Part shown: positions 23,342-34,686 of the stretch, piece by piece
How positions within the stretch are numbered: position 1 is the first letter of the stretch
Layout of the letters: every line of letters begins with the position of its first letter
Assembly: GCA_963513935.1 (NCBI GenBank)
Contig: OY740774.1
Location: 99,703,668 to 99,767,667 of the forward strand
DNA from: Aphrophora alni
Lineage: Eukaryota; Arthropoda; Insecta; Hemiptera; Aphrophoridae
Length of the DNA: 64,000 bases
Direction of reading: 5' to 3'
Notes under the pieces: generated by a model
What the model saw: the letters and a program-made list of their open reading frames with translations, nothing else
Told to the model about the DNA's origin: nothing
Databases searched by the model: none
Translations under genes and position numbers: made by a program

Positions 23342-24004
23342 TAATTTTATTATCTATCTTGAGTTATTTTAATCTACAAGCTTATATTTAAAGGCTGAAA
23401 TTATCTATCTGGAGTTAGTTTCATCTGCAAGCTTATCTTTAAAGGCTCTAATTATCTATCTGGAATTGAATTCATCTACAAGCTTATCTTTAAAGGCTCT
23501 AATTATCTATCTGGAATTGTTTTCATCTACAATCTTATCTTTATAGGCTCAGATTATCTATCTGGAATTGTTTTCATCTATAAGCTTATCTTTAAAGACT
23601 CTAATTATATATCTGGAGTTGTTTTCATCTATAAGTTTATTTTTAAATGCTCTAATTATCTATCTGGGGTTGTTTTCATCTACAATCTTATCTTTATAGG
23701 CTCAGATTATCTATCTGGAATTGTTTTCATCTATAAGCTTATCTTTAAAGACTCTAATTATCTATCTAGAGTTGTTTTCATCTACAATCTTATCTTTAAA
23801 GGCTCATATTATCTATCTAGAGTTGTTTTCATCTATAAGCTTATCTTTAAAGGCTCTAATTATATATCTGGAGTTGTTTTCATCTATAAGTTTATTTTTA
23901 AAGGCTCTTATTATCTATCTAGAGTTGTTTTCATCTACAATGTTATCTTTATAGGCTCAAATTAACTATCTGGAGTTGATTTTGTCTAGAAGCTTATCTT
24001 TAAC
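23342..24004. repeat. 51-bp tandem array, about 13 units
   Basis: Units of 51 bp carry TTATCTATCTGGA, TTGTTTTCATCTA and AAGCTTATCTTTAAA. Because 51 is divisible by three, frames stay open for several units and give a 17-residue periodic peptide (for example 23721-23954). Stops, unit-to-unit substitutions and the lack of any flanking gene argue that this is not a protein gene. Confidence 0.95.
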
Positions 24005-24714
24005 GTATAAGCATTAAATTTCTTCTTTCTTAGCATATCATAACTAGGATCATTAAATCACAATTTTGTTTATTTTTTACTTTTAATTATTATTTTGTTT
24101 ACTTTTAACATAGGCTACCTTTTTTGAAACTTCACAGCGTGCCATTTTTTATTGAATCTTCCAAATATCTTTTGTCTTTTCGCCATTATTCTCACCTTAT
24201 CAAAACCTTTAAAATAATATAGTAAATACCCCCTTTCCCATTTACGATATTAAGTTGACGCCTTACGTATTTCCTTCCTGAGTGGGAGGGAGGGTAAACA
24301 AATTAATTATTTGAAAAAGTATAAGATATAACCACACCAGATATTGAATTTCGTATTCTAATTATTAACCAAATATAAGAGGGACGTGGGACTTTATGAT
24401 CAATGACGTCACGCCATCAAATAACCGTACGACCATAAAATTAATCAGTATTTAAAGTATTTCTTGACGCAATGAAACTCGCCAGCATTTCGTATAATAT
24501 TTGCAATGTCAGATTGAATTGTGATTGAATGATTCCAATCAATGTAGGACCTTATAAATCATTCACTTAGCGGACAATAGAGCGATACAAATGTTTGAAC
24601 GACTGGGCACAATGAGTGTTCTCTAATGAGATGAATTTTAAACTTTACTGAATCGTAAAAACTGATTTTAGAGGTGACAACAATGGGTAAACATTAAACA
24701 ATCGTTACTTTTCG
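24005..24714. other. AT-rich sequence, no gene seen
   Basis: Nothing recognisable between the 51-bp array and the R230 copy. Confidence 0.45.
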
Positions 24715-24925
24715 TTTAAAGGCGAAAAACCTCTCGGTCATCATCGCTTAATAAAAAAAAAGGAACAATATAAAATAAAGACCCTCTCGAATACTCTAAG
24801 CGTCAGGGTCGGAAGAGAACAAGACTTGATCAAGAGAGACCTAGAGTTCAAGACTACATATAGATCTAGGGTTTCTCGGGATTACCAATCCTGTACTCAC
24901 TGAAGTGAGTTCCTGAGGGTGGATA
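24715..24925 (+). repeat. Dispersed repeat R230, copy 2 (most complete)
   Basis: In order it reads AAGGCGAAAAACCTCTCGGT, TATAAAATAAAGACCC, ATACTCTAAGCGTCAGGGTC, GAGAACAAGACTTGATCAAG, GAGACCTAGAG, TTTCTCGGGATTACCAATCC and TGTACTCACTGAAG. Partial or diverged copies are at 17.8, 36.65, 39.4, 44.06, 46.8 and 55.0 kb. Confidence 0.75.
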
Positions 24926-25349
24926 TTTTACTTAATAGTGATTCTGTGAACAGAGGATCTCGCTTCTTGGATGTTTAATATATTCATATAAATATTTAGT
25001 AAACTCGATGTGGCTACTATCATAGCGTGCGACGTGAGATAACAGTATTTATAGTCCAAGAAGTAACGGTCAATAATACCAAAGTTATCGTACAGTTGAA
25101 CAAAACACCATTCATAGGGATAAATAAAAGTTAAATGTTTCATAAGTGGAAGCTTGCTACTTGCATTCCGAATTTGGATTTATTACGCATGGAAATCTGA
25201 ATGTTAGTAAATATATTGCTGTACATATTTATAAACCATGTAATTCTGGCCTCCTAACTTGATAAAAGAACATTTACCACTACCACTGGTGGGCCTTGGT
25301 GGCTGGTGAAGTATTTTTTTAAAGTATAAACGATCCGACAATTATTTTA
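24926..25349. other. AT-rich sequence, no gene seen
   Basis: A 71-codon minus-strand frame (24928-25143) has no recognisable motif. Confidence 0.4.
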
Positions 25350-25537
25350 ATTTTAAATCGTTGATGCGTTTGTACATTTTCAATGAAGTAACGCGGAATA
25401 TATGATGCGTTTGTACATTTACAATTAAGTACAGTAACATAGAATATATGATGCGTTTGTATATATACAATGGAGTAACAAAGAAGATATGATTCGTATG
25501 TATATATACAATGGAGTAACACAGAATATATGATGCG

Positions 25538-25606
<69 letters not shown>

Positions 25607-25717
25607 GAGTAACACAGAATATATGATGCGTTTGTACATTTACAATGAAGTAACACATAATATATGATGCGTTTGTACATTTACATTTAAGTAACATAGA
25701 ATACATGATGCGTAAAT

Positions 25718-25764
<47 letters not shown>

Positions 25765-25790
25765 GAGTAACACAGAAAATATGATGCGTT

Positions 25791-25831
<41 letters not shown>

Positions 25832-26560
25832 GAGTAACACAGAATATATGATGCGTTTGTACATTTATAATTAAGTAGCATAGAATATATTATGCGTTTG
25901 TACATTTACAATGAAGTAACACAGAATATATGATGCGTTTTTACATTTACATTTAAGTTACATAGAATATACGATGCGTTTGTACATTTACAATTAGGTA
26001 ACACAGAATATATGATGCGTTTGTACATTTACAATGAAGTAACATAGAATATATTATGCGTTTGTACATTTACAATGAAGTAACATAGAATATATTATGC
26101 GTTTGTACATTTACAATGAAGTAACATAGAATATATGATGCGTTTGTACATTTACAATGAAGTAACATAGAAAATATAATGCGTTTGTACATTTACAATT
26201 AAGTAACACAGAATATATGATACGTTTGTACATTTACAATTAAGTAACACAGAATATATGATACGTTTGTACATTTACAATGAAGTAACATAGAATATAT
26301 TATGCGTTTGTACATTTACAATGAAGTAACATAGAATATATTATGCGTTTGTACATTTACAATGAAGTAACATAGAATATATGATGCGTTTGTACATTTA
26401 CAATGAAGTAACATAGAAAATATAATGCGTTTGTACATTTACAATTAAGTAACACAGAATATATGATACGTTTGTACATTTACAATTAAGTAACACAGAA
26501 TATATGATACGTTTGTACATTTACAATTAGGTAACACGGAATATATACGGTAATATTTAT
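25350..26560. repeat. 41-bp tandem array interrupted by TA runs
   Basis: Units of 41 bp carry GATGCGTTTGTACATTTACA and AGTAACATAGAATATAT. In the left half the TACATTTACA part has become or been replaced by TA runs (25541-25602, 25713-25761 and 25793-25828). In the right half a higher-order repeat of 246 bp (6 units) is visible: GAAAATATAATGCG occurs at 26170 and 26416. Minus-strand frames through here (YIYIYI and [13 protein letters not shown] peptides) are repeat artefacts. Confidence 0.95.
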
Positions 26561-27713
26561 ATCCACTGTGATATAAATGGCAAATCACAACTGTAATTAA
26601 AGAAGCATTAGTATTTACGTCATTACTTCTCCCCGTGATGTGTTGTTAGTAAAAAATTGGTGTTATTAGTTAACGTTATATCAATCGACACAGCTTAAGA
26701 CACTACAAAATTACCCCAACAAAAATTATGCAAGACAAACAGTTTATAAAAGACGTTAAAACACTTTCAGTGATTAAACTATCTTTTTTTTAAACCTGTA
26801 ATCTTTTAAAGCGTATTAAATAAAAGTTTGATTGAGATATGAATGCAAATTTATAATTCATTTGATAGTTCCTGAAATAGAAATTGAGCTCTTAGCCGTG
26901 AATATAAAACGACAATAAACTCGTGTTATTTCACGCGTAATTTACCAACATTATGATCCCTCCTGGAATAAATGTGTTAAAGTGCTTTTACTGCATTTCA
27001 TTTTGTTTGTTGCATATTTAGTGAAGCATTTTATTTGTTTATTGTTTAAGGCTGCATTACCTCCACGAATATTATCCATGAAGTAGTCTCTAGTCTTACG
27101 ACATTCTTAGAAACAGATGCAGAAGGGAATTTGTTAATAAACCACCAAACTATGATTATAAAGAAACTAGCAACCGTAATTGAACTCATGAGGGGATCAC
27201 AAAAAATGGAATATTATACTCTACATTTAATAAACTACAATACAACGTTCGATAACAAGAGCTGATAGCCAATTTAGTTTGTGTATTCTATGCTCTGAGC
27301 TTGGCCTCAGCCTATCTACGTATTTAGTAGGGATATTGTCGCATTGTGTGGCCTAGATATTGTAACTCTACTTTCAAAGTATGTTATTTAGGATATAGTT
27401 GAGAATAAAGGAGAGAAAATATTAGTAGTCAACTGTGGGCAATACCAGAATGAAAAAAAGTCATGTAGAAATCTTGGTAAATGTGCATAGTAGATCCCGT
27501 AGCGATTTAGTATTGAAATTTAATGAAATCGTGTTTTGAATGCTTAGTTTTGAAATAATTGGATCACCCTTTAGCTGGGAAGACCCTTTTCAAGCATCAA
27601 AATTCAATATCCAAGTTTGGATTCAATGTTCAAAATCCCCGCTTACTTCTAGGTTTCATAAGTTAAGCATAGGTAATAGATGCATGCATATTAACTGTCT
27701 TCTATCAGGTAAA
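26561..27713. other. AT-rich sequence, no gene seen
   Basis: Short open frames only (for example 27540-27731, without motifs). Confidence 0.45.
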
Positions 27714-28022
27714 TATTACTACACTGTATGATTTCAGAATCATGTGAACTAGGTCTCGGTAGTTCATATATATAACTATTAATTTTATAAATAACCTAGT
27801 AAAAGAACTAAAGATCTGGTAAGTAACTAATAAATATATACTTAATACTAAATATATATTACTACACTGTATGATTTCAGAATCATGTGAACCTAGGTCT
27901 CGGTAGTTCATATATATATATTAGTTACTTACCAGATCTTTAGTTCTTTTATGGTCAATTTAATTTATATATAAAGATCTAAAGATCTGGTAAGTAACTA
28001 ATATATATACTTAATACTAAAT

Positions 28023-28289
28023 ATATATTATTACAATAATATTTCAAGTGAAAAATATACGACCTAGACTGGGAATCGAACCCAGGACGTTTGGCTTTAC
28101 GCGCCAATGCTCTACCATTGAGCTATCCTAGTCGCTTCCCAGTACAGGGCGTAGACTTCTCACTTGACTTTAGTTGCTGCAATTTTGAGTTTCCAATATT
28201 TTTCACTTGAAATATTATTGTAAGTTCAATATTTGCTAATAAAAAACGTATAAGCGGAAAAATCAAATAATTAAAAATATATTATTACA
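28023..28289 (+). mobile_element. tRNA-headed SINE-like insertion with target duplication and 5' inversion
   Basis: The insert (28036-28276) is flanked by a 13-bp direct repeat ATATATTATTACA (28023-28035, 28277-28289). The left part (to about 28195) is the reverse complement of the element from its upstream leader through the tRNA domain and into the tail. The right part (from about 28196) is the tail again, in forward orientation, ending AAATAATTAAAA. About 26 bp of tail (TTTTTCACTTGAAATATTAT) is therefore present in both orientations. This arrangement is typical of twin priming during LINE-driven retrotransposition. Compared with copy 1 at 1.16 kb, the element is otherwise well conserved. 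Confidence 0.75.
28061..28133 (-). tRNA. tRNA-like domain of the inverted SINE-like copy
   Basis: The minus strand shows a tRNA-like domain with A box TAGCTCAATGG, B box GGTTCGATTCC, a perfect five-pair anticodon stem (TTGGC/GCCAA) around the loop GCGTAAA, and a perfect T stem. It is one base shorter in the D loop than copy 1. Position 33 is again C. It is the head of a mobile repeat, so I do not regard it as a functional tRNA gene. Confidence 0.6.
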
Positions 28290-28328
28290 CTGTGTGATTT
28301 CAGAATCATGTGAACTAGGTCTTGGTAG

Positions 28329-28383
<55 letters not shown>

Positions 28384-28452
28384 TATTTACAAGATCTTTA
28401 GTTCTTTTACTAGGTCAAATTATATATAAAGATCTGAGGATCTGTTAAGTAA

Positions 28453-28520
<68 letters not shown>

Positions 28521-28914
28521 TTCCCAGACTTCTAGTTCCTTTATTAGGTCTGCTTATGTAACCATATATACTCAAAATATTCACTATCGTTGTCATAGGA
28601 ATGAACGTTGACAGATGTCATAACATCATAAGCCTAGGATTTCGTACTTTAAAATGCTTAACTTAGATAGAAATAATGGATTTTGATACTTCAAAAGGGT
28701 CCTCCCAGTTAAAGGACGTTCCAATTGTTTAAAACTAAGGTATAAATGTATAAATTTGCATTTTTGATGCAGTTTGAGACCATCGCTGCAATATTTCTTA
28801 TATATCTCAGAAATGAAGGAACTGTGGCTGTAATTTTTTTTTTTTTTTTCACAAATTTGACCACCAATGTTTATTGTAAATATATATATTTTGATCAATT
28901 TCGTGAAGATCTGA

Positions 28915-29262
28915 TGATGACGTAACCCCATTAAATTTTTTGAGATTACGAAGTACTCTTAATTTATTGTTACTACACCCTAACATTTTGATAGTCCCTT
29001 CATTTCCGAGTAATTTCTTTTTTTTAATATTTTTTTCTATGAACTATAGAATCGGAGATATTAAAAAATAGTGTACCGATGGATGCACTCAAAATGCATT
29101 AAAAAATGCACATTTATGCATTATTGTAGCGAAGCTCCAGTCCGAATTGTTATCTGTTTCCCACTTAGTTACATGTATAAAAAGAAAACAAACAAACAAA
29201 ATTTAACTTGCCAGTTACATCACTTTTATATTCTAATTTCACTTCCACTATATTAGTTATAC
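28915..29262 (+). repeat. Dispersed repeat, partner of 20.61 kb
   Basis: Matches 20650-20990 block by block (GATAGTCCCTTCATTTCCGA, GCACTCAAAATGCATTAAA, CATCACTTTTATATTCTAAT). The inverted arm seen in the first part of the 20.6 kb copy is not obvious here. Confidence 0.65.
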
Positions 29263-30750
29263 ATATTACTATTGAGTGCGTCGATATTCAATTGCCCTTA
29301 AAGCTACATGAAGGAGATAAAAAATTGCAAAATTAAAACTAAAATTTCCGTTCAAGATATTTCTGTTGTAGAAAATTACACAGAATTAATGATTTTATTT
29401 TTAGTCAATAACTCAGTTAGCCTTTAAGCAACAGAAAAAAAATTAAAAAAATATTTTGTTTGTCTTTAAAAATGAAAAATGTTTTGGCTTTTGAAAATGT
29501 TTTCTAAAGTTAACTGTTTTTTTTTGAGATGTTAAATGGCATTTTGTTTTAATAACCGCCATTTTGAAAAGTGTAAAGTAAATCGATTGATTATTTGTCT
29601 AAATTGCGTCTTTACGTAGCATGAAATATTTTATCACCATATAATTTCCAATTTTATTTAAAAAAACTTTAAACACAAAATGCCAGCTAGATAGAAACTA
29701 AAGATTTTAGAAAATATATTTATGTAAAATGTTTCATTGGTTTTAAAGTGAGGAAAAAGTTCATGACGTTGTGAAACAATTGTTGGAACATTCTGTATAA
29801 TAACCGACAAACTTGCTTATGTCATTTTATGACGACTTTGTTCTAAGTAAAAGACAAATAAATCAACTTAAAGAACAAACATTACACAAACACAGAACAG
29901 TTCTATACGCTACTTATTTCAATGACGTCATTAATGGCTACAATTTACACTTAAAGTAGCAAATAATACGACGTTTCCTACTAGAAGCTTAGTTTCCGTT
30001 TTGGTAACGCTACCAGAACTAATTGACGGTGGTCAAGGTTAGTTTTGCAACATGCTCAATTTAGATGCGCGTCGGTGTGTGACAAAGTTTTCCTCGAGCT
30101 ATTTGTAAACTTTATATTCTGAAGAGACAGGTTGTGTAACTTAAGTATTTCATTAGGATACTATATTCTCAGAATAAAACATTTACTTGAAATTAAATTC
30201 CGAATCTAAAAATAATACTAAAATGGAATTCATAATTATTTCATTAAACGAAATCTTCAATTTGTTTCTGTATTGTCTACTTGTGTGATCATAAGCCACA
30301 AGTAGCTTGTTTCCACTGTGACATCGAATGGGTCTATTCTGGATTATATTATTGTGACCACAATAAATTGTTTACCTTCCATGGGAAACGAACCAGGTTT
30401 TCTCTTAGTTGAAAAGCAAAACTGTTAACCATTCTACCGTAATAAAAATAACAATAAATCTGTAGTTCATTCCAACTCATAAAATTAAAACGTATTTAAA
30501 TCACATTAGTTAAAATTTAAATCTAAGTAAATCGACTCGGAAGGACGGAACGCTGCCACGTTCCTGAACGTTACACAGTACCAGAATGAAACTTTACAGA
30601 CGTATGATAAAAGATTCAAAGACAACTGATGAATTTAGCGAGAATTTGTTACCTAACATTAAAACTATTAATTACACAAATTTATAATTGTCATTTTAAA
30701 ATAAATTATTGACGCAAGAGACCGCACTGACAAATTTGACGCCACGCTCT
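29263..30750. other. AT-rich sequence, no gene seen
   Basis: No recognisable frame. It contains one CCGCCATTTTGAAA motif (29560-29573) of the kind discussed in the findings. Confidence 0.45.
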
Positions 30751-31252
30751 CCCGCGTGTTGTGAGGTCAGCACAACGAATTCCCGTCCCCGTAATTCTTG
30801 ATTTCGTAACAAAGATTGATTCTTACTATTTTCACTTCAACATGGTAAAGTTTTGAACTTGGGGATCGAACCCGTTAGCTCTTTGCGGGGGAACGTCAGC
30901 CCTAGTTATTTGTTAGGACCGACGTTACATCCGCTTAACTTCCGGAATATGGAGATTTTGGAAAACGTGCTAGGACCTACCCGTTAAATATATTTGGACG
31001 TTAATTACGTTTATTCTCAACCCAAGTAATCACTATGTTCACAGCCAACTTATAATGAGTTATAATTATTATACTAAACTAACTAATTAATTATTATAAC
31101 TTAACTCTTAGAACTTACGGTTAGGGACAGGCGTGATGGGAGAATTACGTTAACCCTTTAGGTCATAATAATTCCTTGTTAATTTACTCGGATGACCTAC
31201 TAATGACTACATAACACCCGGGGGTCGATCAGACCCCACAATTAAGGGAGCA
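30751..31252 (-). repeat. Dispersed repeat R360, copy 1
   Basis: The region 30860-31252 is the inverted counterpart of 52360-52740. Shared blocks include GGTTAGGGACAGGCGTGATG, TAATTATTAT, GGTCATAATAATTCCTT-type, ACACCCGGGGGTCGAT and CAGCCCTAG. On the minus strand a B-box-like GGTTCGATCCC lies at 30862-30874, but no convincing A box. The segment 30751-30786 resembles the right flank of the 61-bp satellite. Class unknown; no coding frame. Confidence 0.7.
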
Positions 31253-32033
31253 GGAACTCTATTTAGCCTCTATTCATATTTAATGTTTGGTTTGAAAAGT
31301 GTCCTCCCCCTACTTTTTCCACAATTTTCCTATTATGGAATTGAGACTAAATTAAGTTTATAGGCTCGTATTACGTTTAGTTATGTAGCTGCCATCTTGA
31401 ATCAGCCATATTGGATTTGAGTAATTTTTCATATAGACATGAAACAAATGATTAAACATTGCTTTTCGATGTTGAACTCAATAGAAAAATCGGTCTTTCT
31501 ATTTGTTACACTGTGTAATACTTTTATTCTGATGATATATATTTTTTAAATCAAAGAAATAATAAAAACACAATGGTCATGAACATCGGAGTCTTATACA
31601 GTATCATGTGTCACAACATATTAAATGTCTCATTGTGAGTATTTAATAAAAATCATATTTCACAATTTTCAGATCGTTTGTCGTGAATAGAAGGAGCTAG
31701 GAGCTAAAAAAAACAATTGCGACTTTGAACGCATCTTTGAAAAAAAAAATTTAATCATGTGCTTGCAACCATGAAACTATTTGATTTAAAAGATTCAAAT
31801 TCGAGATGGCAGCAAGAAATTATAAGTATTACAAAACTTAGTAATCAGGTACAAACATCATGTGGTCCAAAACCTAAATAAAGTAAATAGTGAGGAAAGC
31901 TATGGGCTTCACTTTTCAGCCACTTTGTAAATGAATTGGAAGAAAAACACTACTTTAAGGTGAAACAGTTTAAAATTATCAATTGTAACGATTTTTGGAT
32001 TTCTACCAATTGTAAAATTAGAATTTACTTTAA
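31253..32033. other. AT-rich sequence, no confident gene
   Basis: Interrupted plus-strand frames at 31740-31990 may be upstream parts of the zinc-knuckle relic, but stops and weak similarity prevent a call. Confidence 0.4.
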
Positions 32034-32203
32034 AATTGTTGGATGAATGCATTGTCTAAAAATAACGATAAAATAGAATCGTCTAGTACTAACAAGCGAT
32101 GTTTCAGGTGCTACAACATGGGACACCCGTTTTTTAGTTGTTTTACCCCTATAATAACCAATTTTAATAAAACCTCACTTTTTAAATTTAAAACCAAGTG
32201 AAC
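32034..32203 (+). pseudogene. CCHC zinc-knuckle fragment, probable retrotransposon gag relic
   Basis: An open stretch after a TAA at 32031 contains a perfect CX2CX4HX4C zinc knuckle, RCFRCYNMGHPFFSC, with cysteines at 32100, 32109 and 32139 and histidine at 32124. It is preceded by a polar S/N/K-rich segment. Such knuckles bind nucleic acid in retroelement gag-like proteins. The frame is only about 55 codons long and ends at a TGA, so it is a fragment. The element class cannot be told from this alone; a host CCHC protein exon is a less likely alternative. Confidence 0.5.
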
Positions 32204-33462
32204 TGCATATTTCTCCATATTTAAATAGAGACAGCGGGCTTCACTCAAACCACAGGTTTGCCAAAAACCAATTTTTTTACGTCCCAAATTTGCTGAGTTG
32301 GGTAGAAACAAAATTTGTAAATTAGATTAATTTGATTTTATTTAAAATTTCAGATATCAAATTCAATATTATTCTCCAAAACTGCTCTGTTCTAAATATA
32401 ATTTTAAAGTTTTTATTTATTTTATAATTAATTCTCTTTATATTAAAACGTAAAAAATATTTTATTTAATCATCATGAACGTATGTATGCGGTTTTTTAT
32501 GTTTTGTTTAGACTAAGATTTCGGTTTTATAAAAGAATAAATTTTGAATAATTTTCATTACTGCATTTGTTACATTTTATTAATCAGTAACCTAGAAAGA
32601 GTAGAGACTTCTAATTTAGTATATTCAAAATAAATAAGACTAATCGTAAAAGTTTGATCAAAATCGATATATTTTAAATGAAATTATAGGAATCATTTGC
32701 AGATAAGTTGTGATTAAGAATCTACGCTCCAGAGATTTTAAAAAAATTAAGGGAAACTAAAGTAGTTTAAACCGGTTACTTACAAAAGTAAGTACAATAA
32801 CTGGAAGGTTTTTAATAACTGAACTTACTGAGGGGAACGTACAGATCAGGTCCGAAAATTGTATAGCTTCCAGTGGTCTGGATTTTTCTTTTTGCAATAG
32901 TCAACGCTACAAAAAAAAACAGCGTGCGCTACGAAGTGTACGAAGCGGCGAAGCGAAGAGGTACATTGCGTTGTAGACTTGCTTCGCTTAACGTCTTAAA
33001 CTCGTTAAACCTTCATAACAATGTATTTAAATCTTTGATTTACGATATCAATAACAATAGAGTTAGTTTATCTTTTCTACATCAATTAAACCCTATCATC
33101 TCATAGAGTAGGCCTACACATTAACTGCAATACAATACAAAGAATCGTGGACAGTTAGTTGTAATACTCGGTCGCAGAATCCTAAATCTTGAGTTTCCGC
33201 TCCATTTCAAATTGAATAAACCCATTGTGTGGCACAGAAGCAGTGTCAAGCAATCGTTCCACAACGATTTAGTGGGTTTTCAATTCAAACAATGAATTGT
33301 CTCCTTTTCACTTGTTAATGTTACATTGTACTTTATGTGGTCTACTAGTAAATATATATATATTTAACGAGTTTTATTAATAATTGCATTCCTTGATGAT
33401 ATAATCTAGATGAAATTGAACTATTGTTATAAATATATCAATACATACAATATAAATAGACT
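32204..33462. other. AT-rich sequence, no gene seen
   Basis: A 77-codon plus frame at 32873-33106 has no recognisable motif. Confidence 0.45.
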
Positions 33463-33557
33463 TTTTCGGACATTTGCCATCATTTGTGTGTTAAAAATTC
33501 TTGTGAGAGTTTTGAATTTTTATCACTCAAATAATGGAAAATGTCCGAAAAATGTAT
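33463..33557. repeat. Inverted repeat, arms about 25 bp
   Basis: CTTTTTCGGACATTTGCCAT near 33463 pairs with ATGGAAAATGTCCGAAAAAT near 33535, separated by about 45 bp. This could be a small foldback element or a hairpin. Confidence 0.75.
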
Positions 33558-34035
33558 AGTAATAAAATTGAACTTGCATCATTAACAAATAACTTCAAAC
33601 AGATAATAAATAGACTGTTAAAAAGCACATGCTGTTTGATAAAATGGTTTAGATAATTAACCAAAAACGTACGAAATTATTGTACGGCCAATACGTAACG
33701 TAGTAATCACAAAAAACAATCTATGTTTAATTCGAATCCGAATCTTTAAAATCATAAATGTATTAAAATTTATCAAAATAGATTTAGGGGGCCAAATACT
33801 TATAAATCATTGCTAAATTCTAACTTGGCGCTCCAAAATACATAGTAGGCCTATTACTTAAACAATGATAAACAATCTTTTTAATATCTAAAAGGCTTCT
33901 TCTATTTAACTTATTTCTTTAAAAAAATAAATATAAATAAAAATAAAAATTTAATTTACATTTTCTAGTATCTAAGTCACAACTTAAAATGACCTATATC
34001 TTTTAATTACCTTATTTGGTCTGTCACGTGACTTC
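33558..34035. other. AT-rich sequence, no gene seen
   Basis: Nothing recognisable; it may include the downstream end of the Penelope-like terminus whose ribozyme lies at 34036-34090 on the minus strand. Confidence 0.4.
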
Positions 34036-34090
34036 TTAGTCGAGATTCGACGTGTTTCGGAGCAGTAACTCCATCATCAGGAATAGCTAA
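34036..34090 (-). ncRNA. Hammerhead ribozyme, type I-like; best copy in the window
   Basis: The minus strand reads TTAG (34087-34090), CT, ATTC (34081-34084), CTGATGA (34074-34080), T (34073), GGAG, TTACTG, CTCC (34059-34062), GAAA (34055-34058), CACG, TC (34049-34050), GAAT (34045-34048), five bases, then CTAA (34036-34039). Stem I has two helices (TTAG/CTAA and ATTC/GAAT) around an internal loop, as in natural type I hammerheads whose stem I loop contacts stem II. Stem II is four Watson-Crick pairs. GTC before the cut is the canonical cleavage triplet. Stem III is almost absent, as in the minimal hammerheads of Penelope-like elements. The one departure is the extra U between CUGAUGA and stem II. 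Confidence 0.7.
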
Positions 34091-34260
34091 TCACTCTGAA
34101 GAGATCGTCGTATAGAACAAAATATACGTAACTACAGTTTAATTTCACATATTTATTGGTGAGCACCTTGTCATGGGTCTGTGACACATTTAGAGACGCT
34201 TCCTCAACCGGATAACCTGCACTCCAAAATATGGTTAGAGAGGGGACATCCAAACACTTG

Positions 34261-34440
34261 GTTACACCTCACTATTCCCCTCAAGTATGACACTATCTGG
34301 ACAATGTTTTCCCAAGGAATATCAATAGGCAGCAAGGTTTCCCGACTTTAATCCACTTGACTTCTAGGGTCATCAATGAAACCGTTTGTACCAAACAAAG
34401 CCGAATGATGTCTGCGTCCTACAATATAGAATTTTAGAAA
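34261..34440 (+). pseudogene. Tc1/mariner-superfamily transposase relic (C-terminal part)
   Basis: Two frames joined by a shift near 34337 resemble the C-terminal half of insect Tc1/mariner-type transposases. The first (34261-34337) reads VTPPHYSPQV, a stop, then HYLDNVFPRN. The second (34338 on) reads FPDFNPLDF, a stop, GHQ, a stop, then NRLYQTKPNDV, matching the family pattern 'SPD-x-x-P-L-D-F-F-L-W-G-H'. The aspartate of FPD is the family's last catalytic residue region. At least three in-frame stops and one frameshift make it a dead copy. It lies between the hammerhead-like site and the LINE fragment. Confidence 0.75.
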
Positions 34441-34686
34441 CATCACAATCCATTTCTATGGAATCAAATTCGAATGCTGTGTTAATTTTTTACACACGGG
34501 TAGCTAACTCCCATAGTACATTCTCCTAATTTGTAAGAGATGTACACGTTTTAGCATTTCAGTTGTAATTTTGGTTGGAGATGTCTTAGAGAATGTTTCT
34601 GTCTTTTTATTTCATTTAGATAGACCTTTCCAATTGAATGTCACAAGATACGAGTTGACTTACTTTGACTTATTTCCTTTTATCTC

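Larger units (their letters stand above)
27714..28520 (+). repeat. Host tandem repeat with TA runs, carrying an insertion
   Basis: Three direct copies of a block containing CACTGTATGATTTCAGAATC and GGTCTCGGTAGTTCATATA start near 27719, 27863 and 28288. Each is followed by forward or inverted forms of TTAGTTACTTACCAGATCTT. TA runs lie at 28329-28380 and 28456-28516. The tRNA-headed element at 28036-28276 interrupts this repeat, and the other copies show the uninterrupted target. Confidence 0.8.

Noticed and set aside
25319..25905. Five overlapping minus-strand frames of 72-134 codons
   Set aside because: Their peptides (YIYIYI and [13 protein letters not shown] units) simply translate the 41-bp array and TA runs.
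30862..30920. tRNA gene suggested by a B-box-like sequence on the minus strand
   Set aside because: No A box at the right distance and no cloverleaf could be drawn; the other R360 copy lacks the B box.
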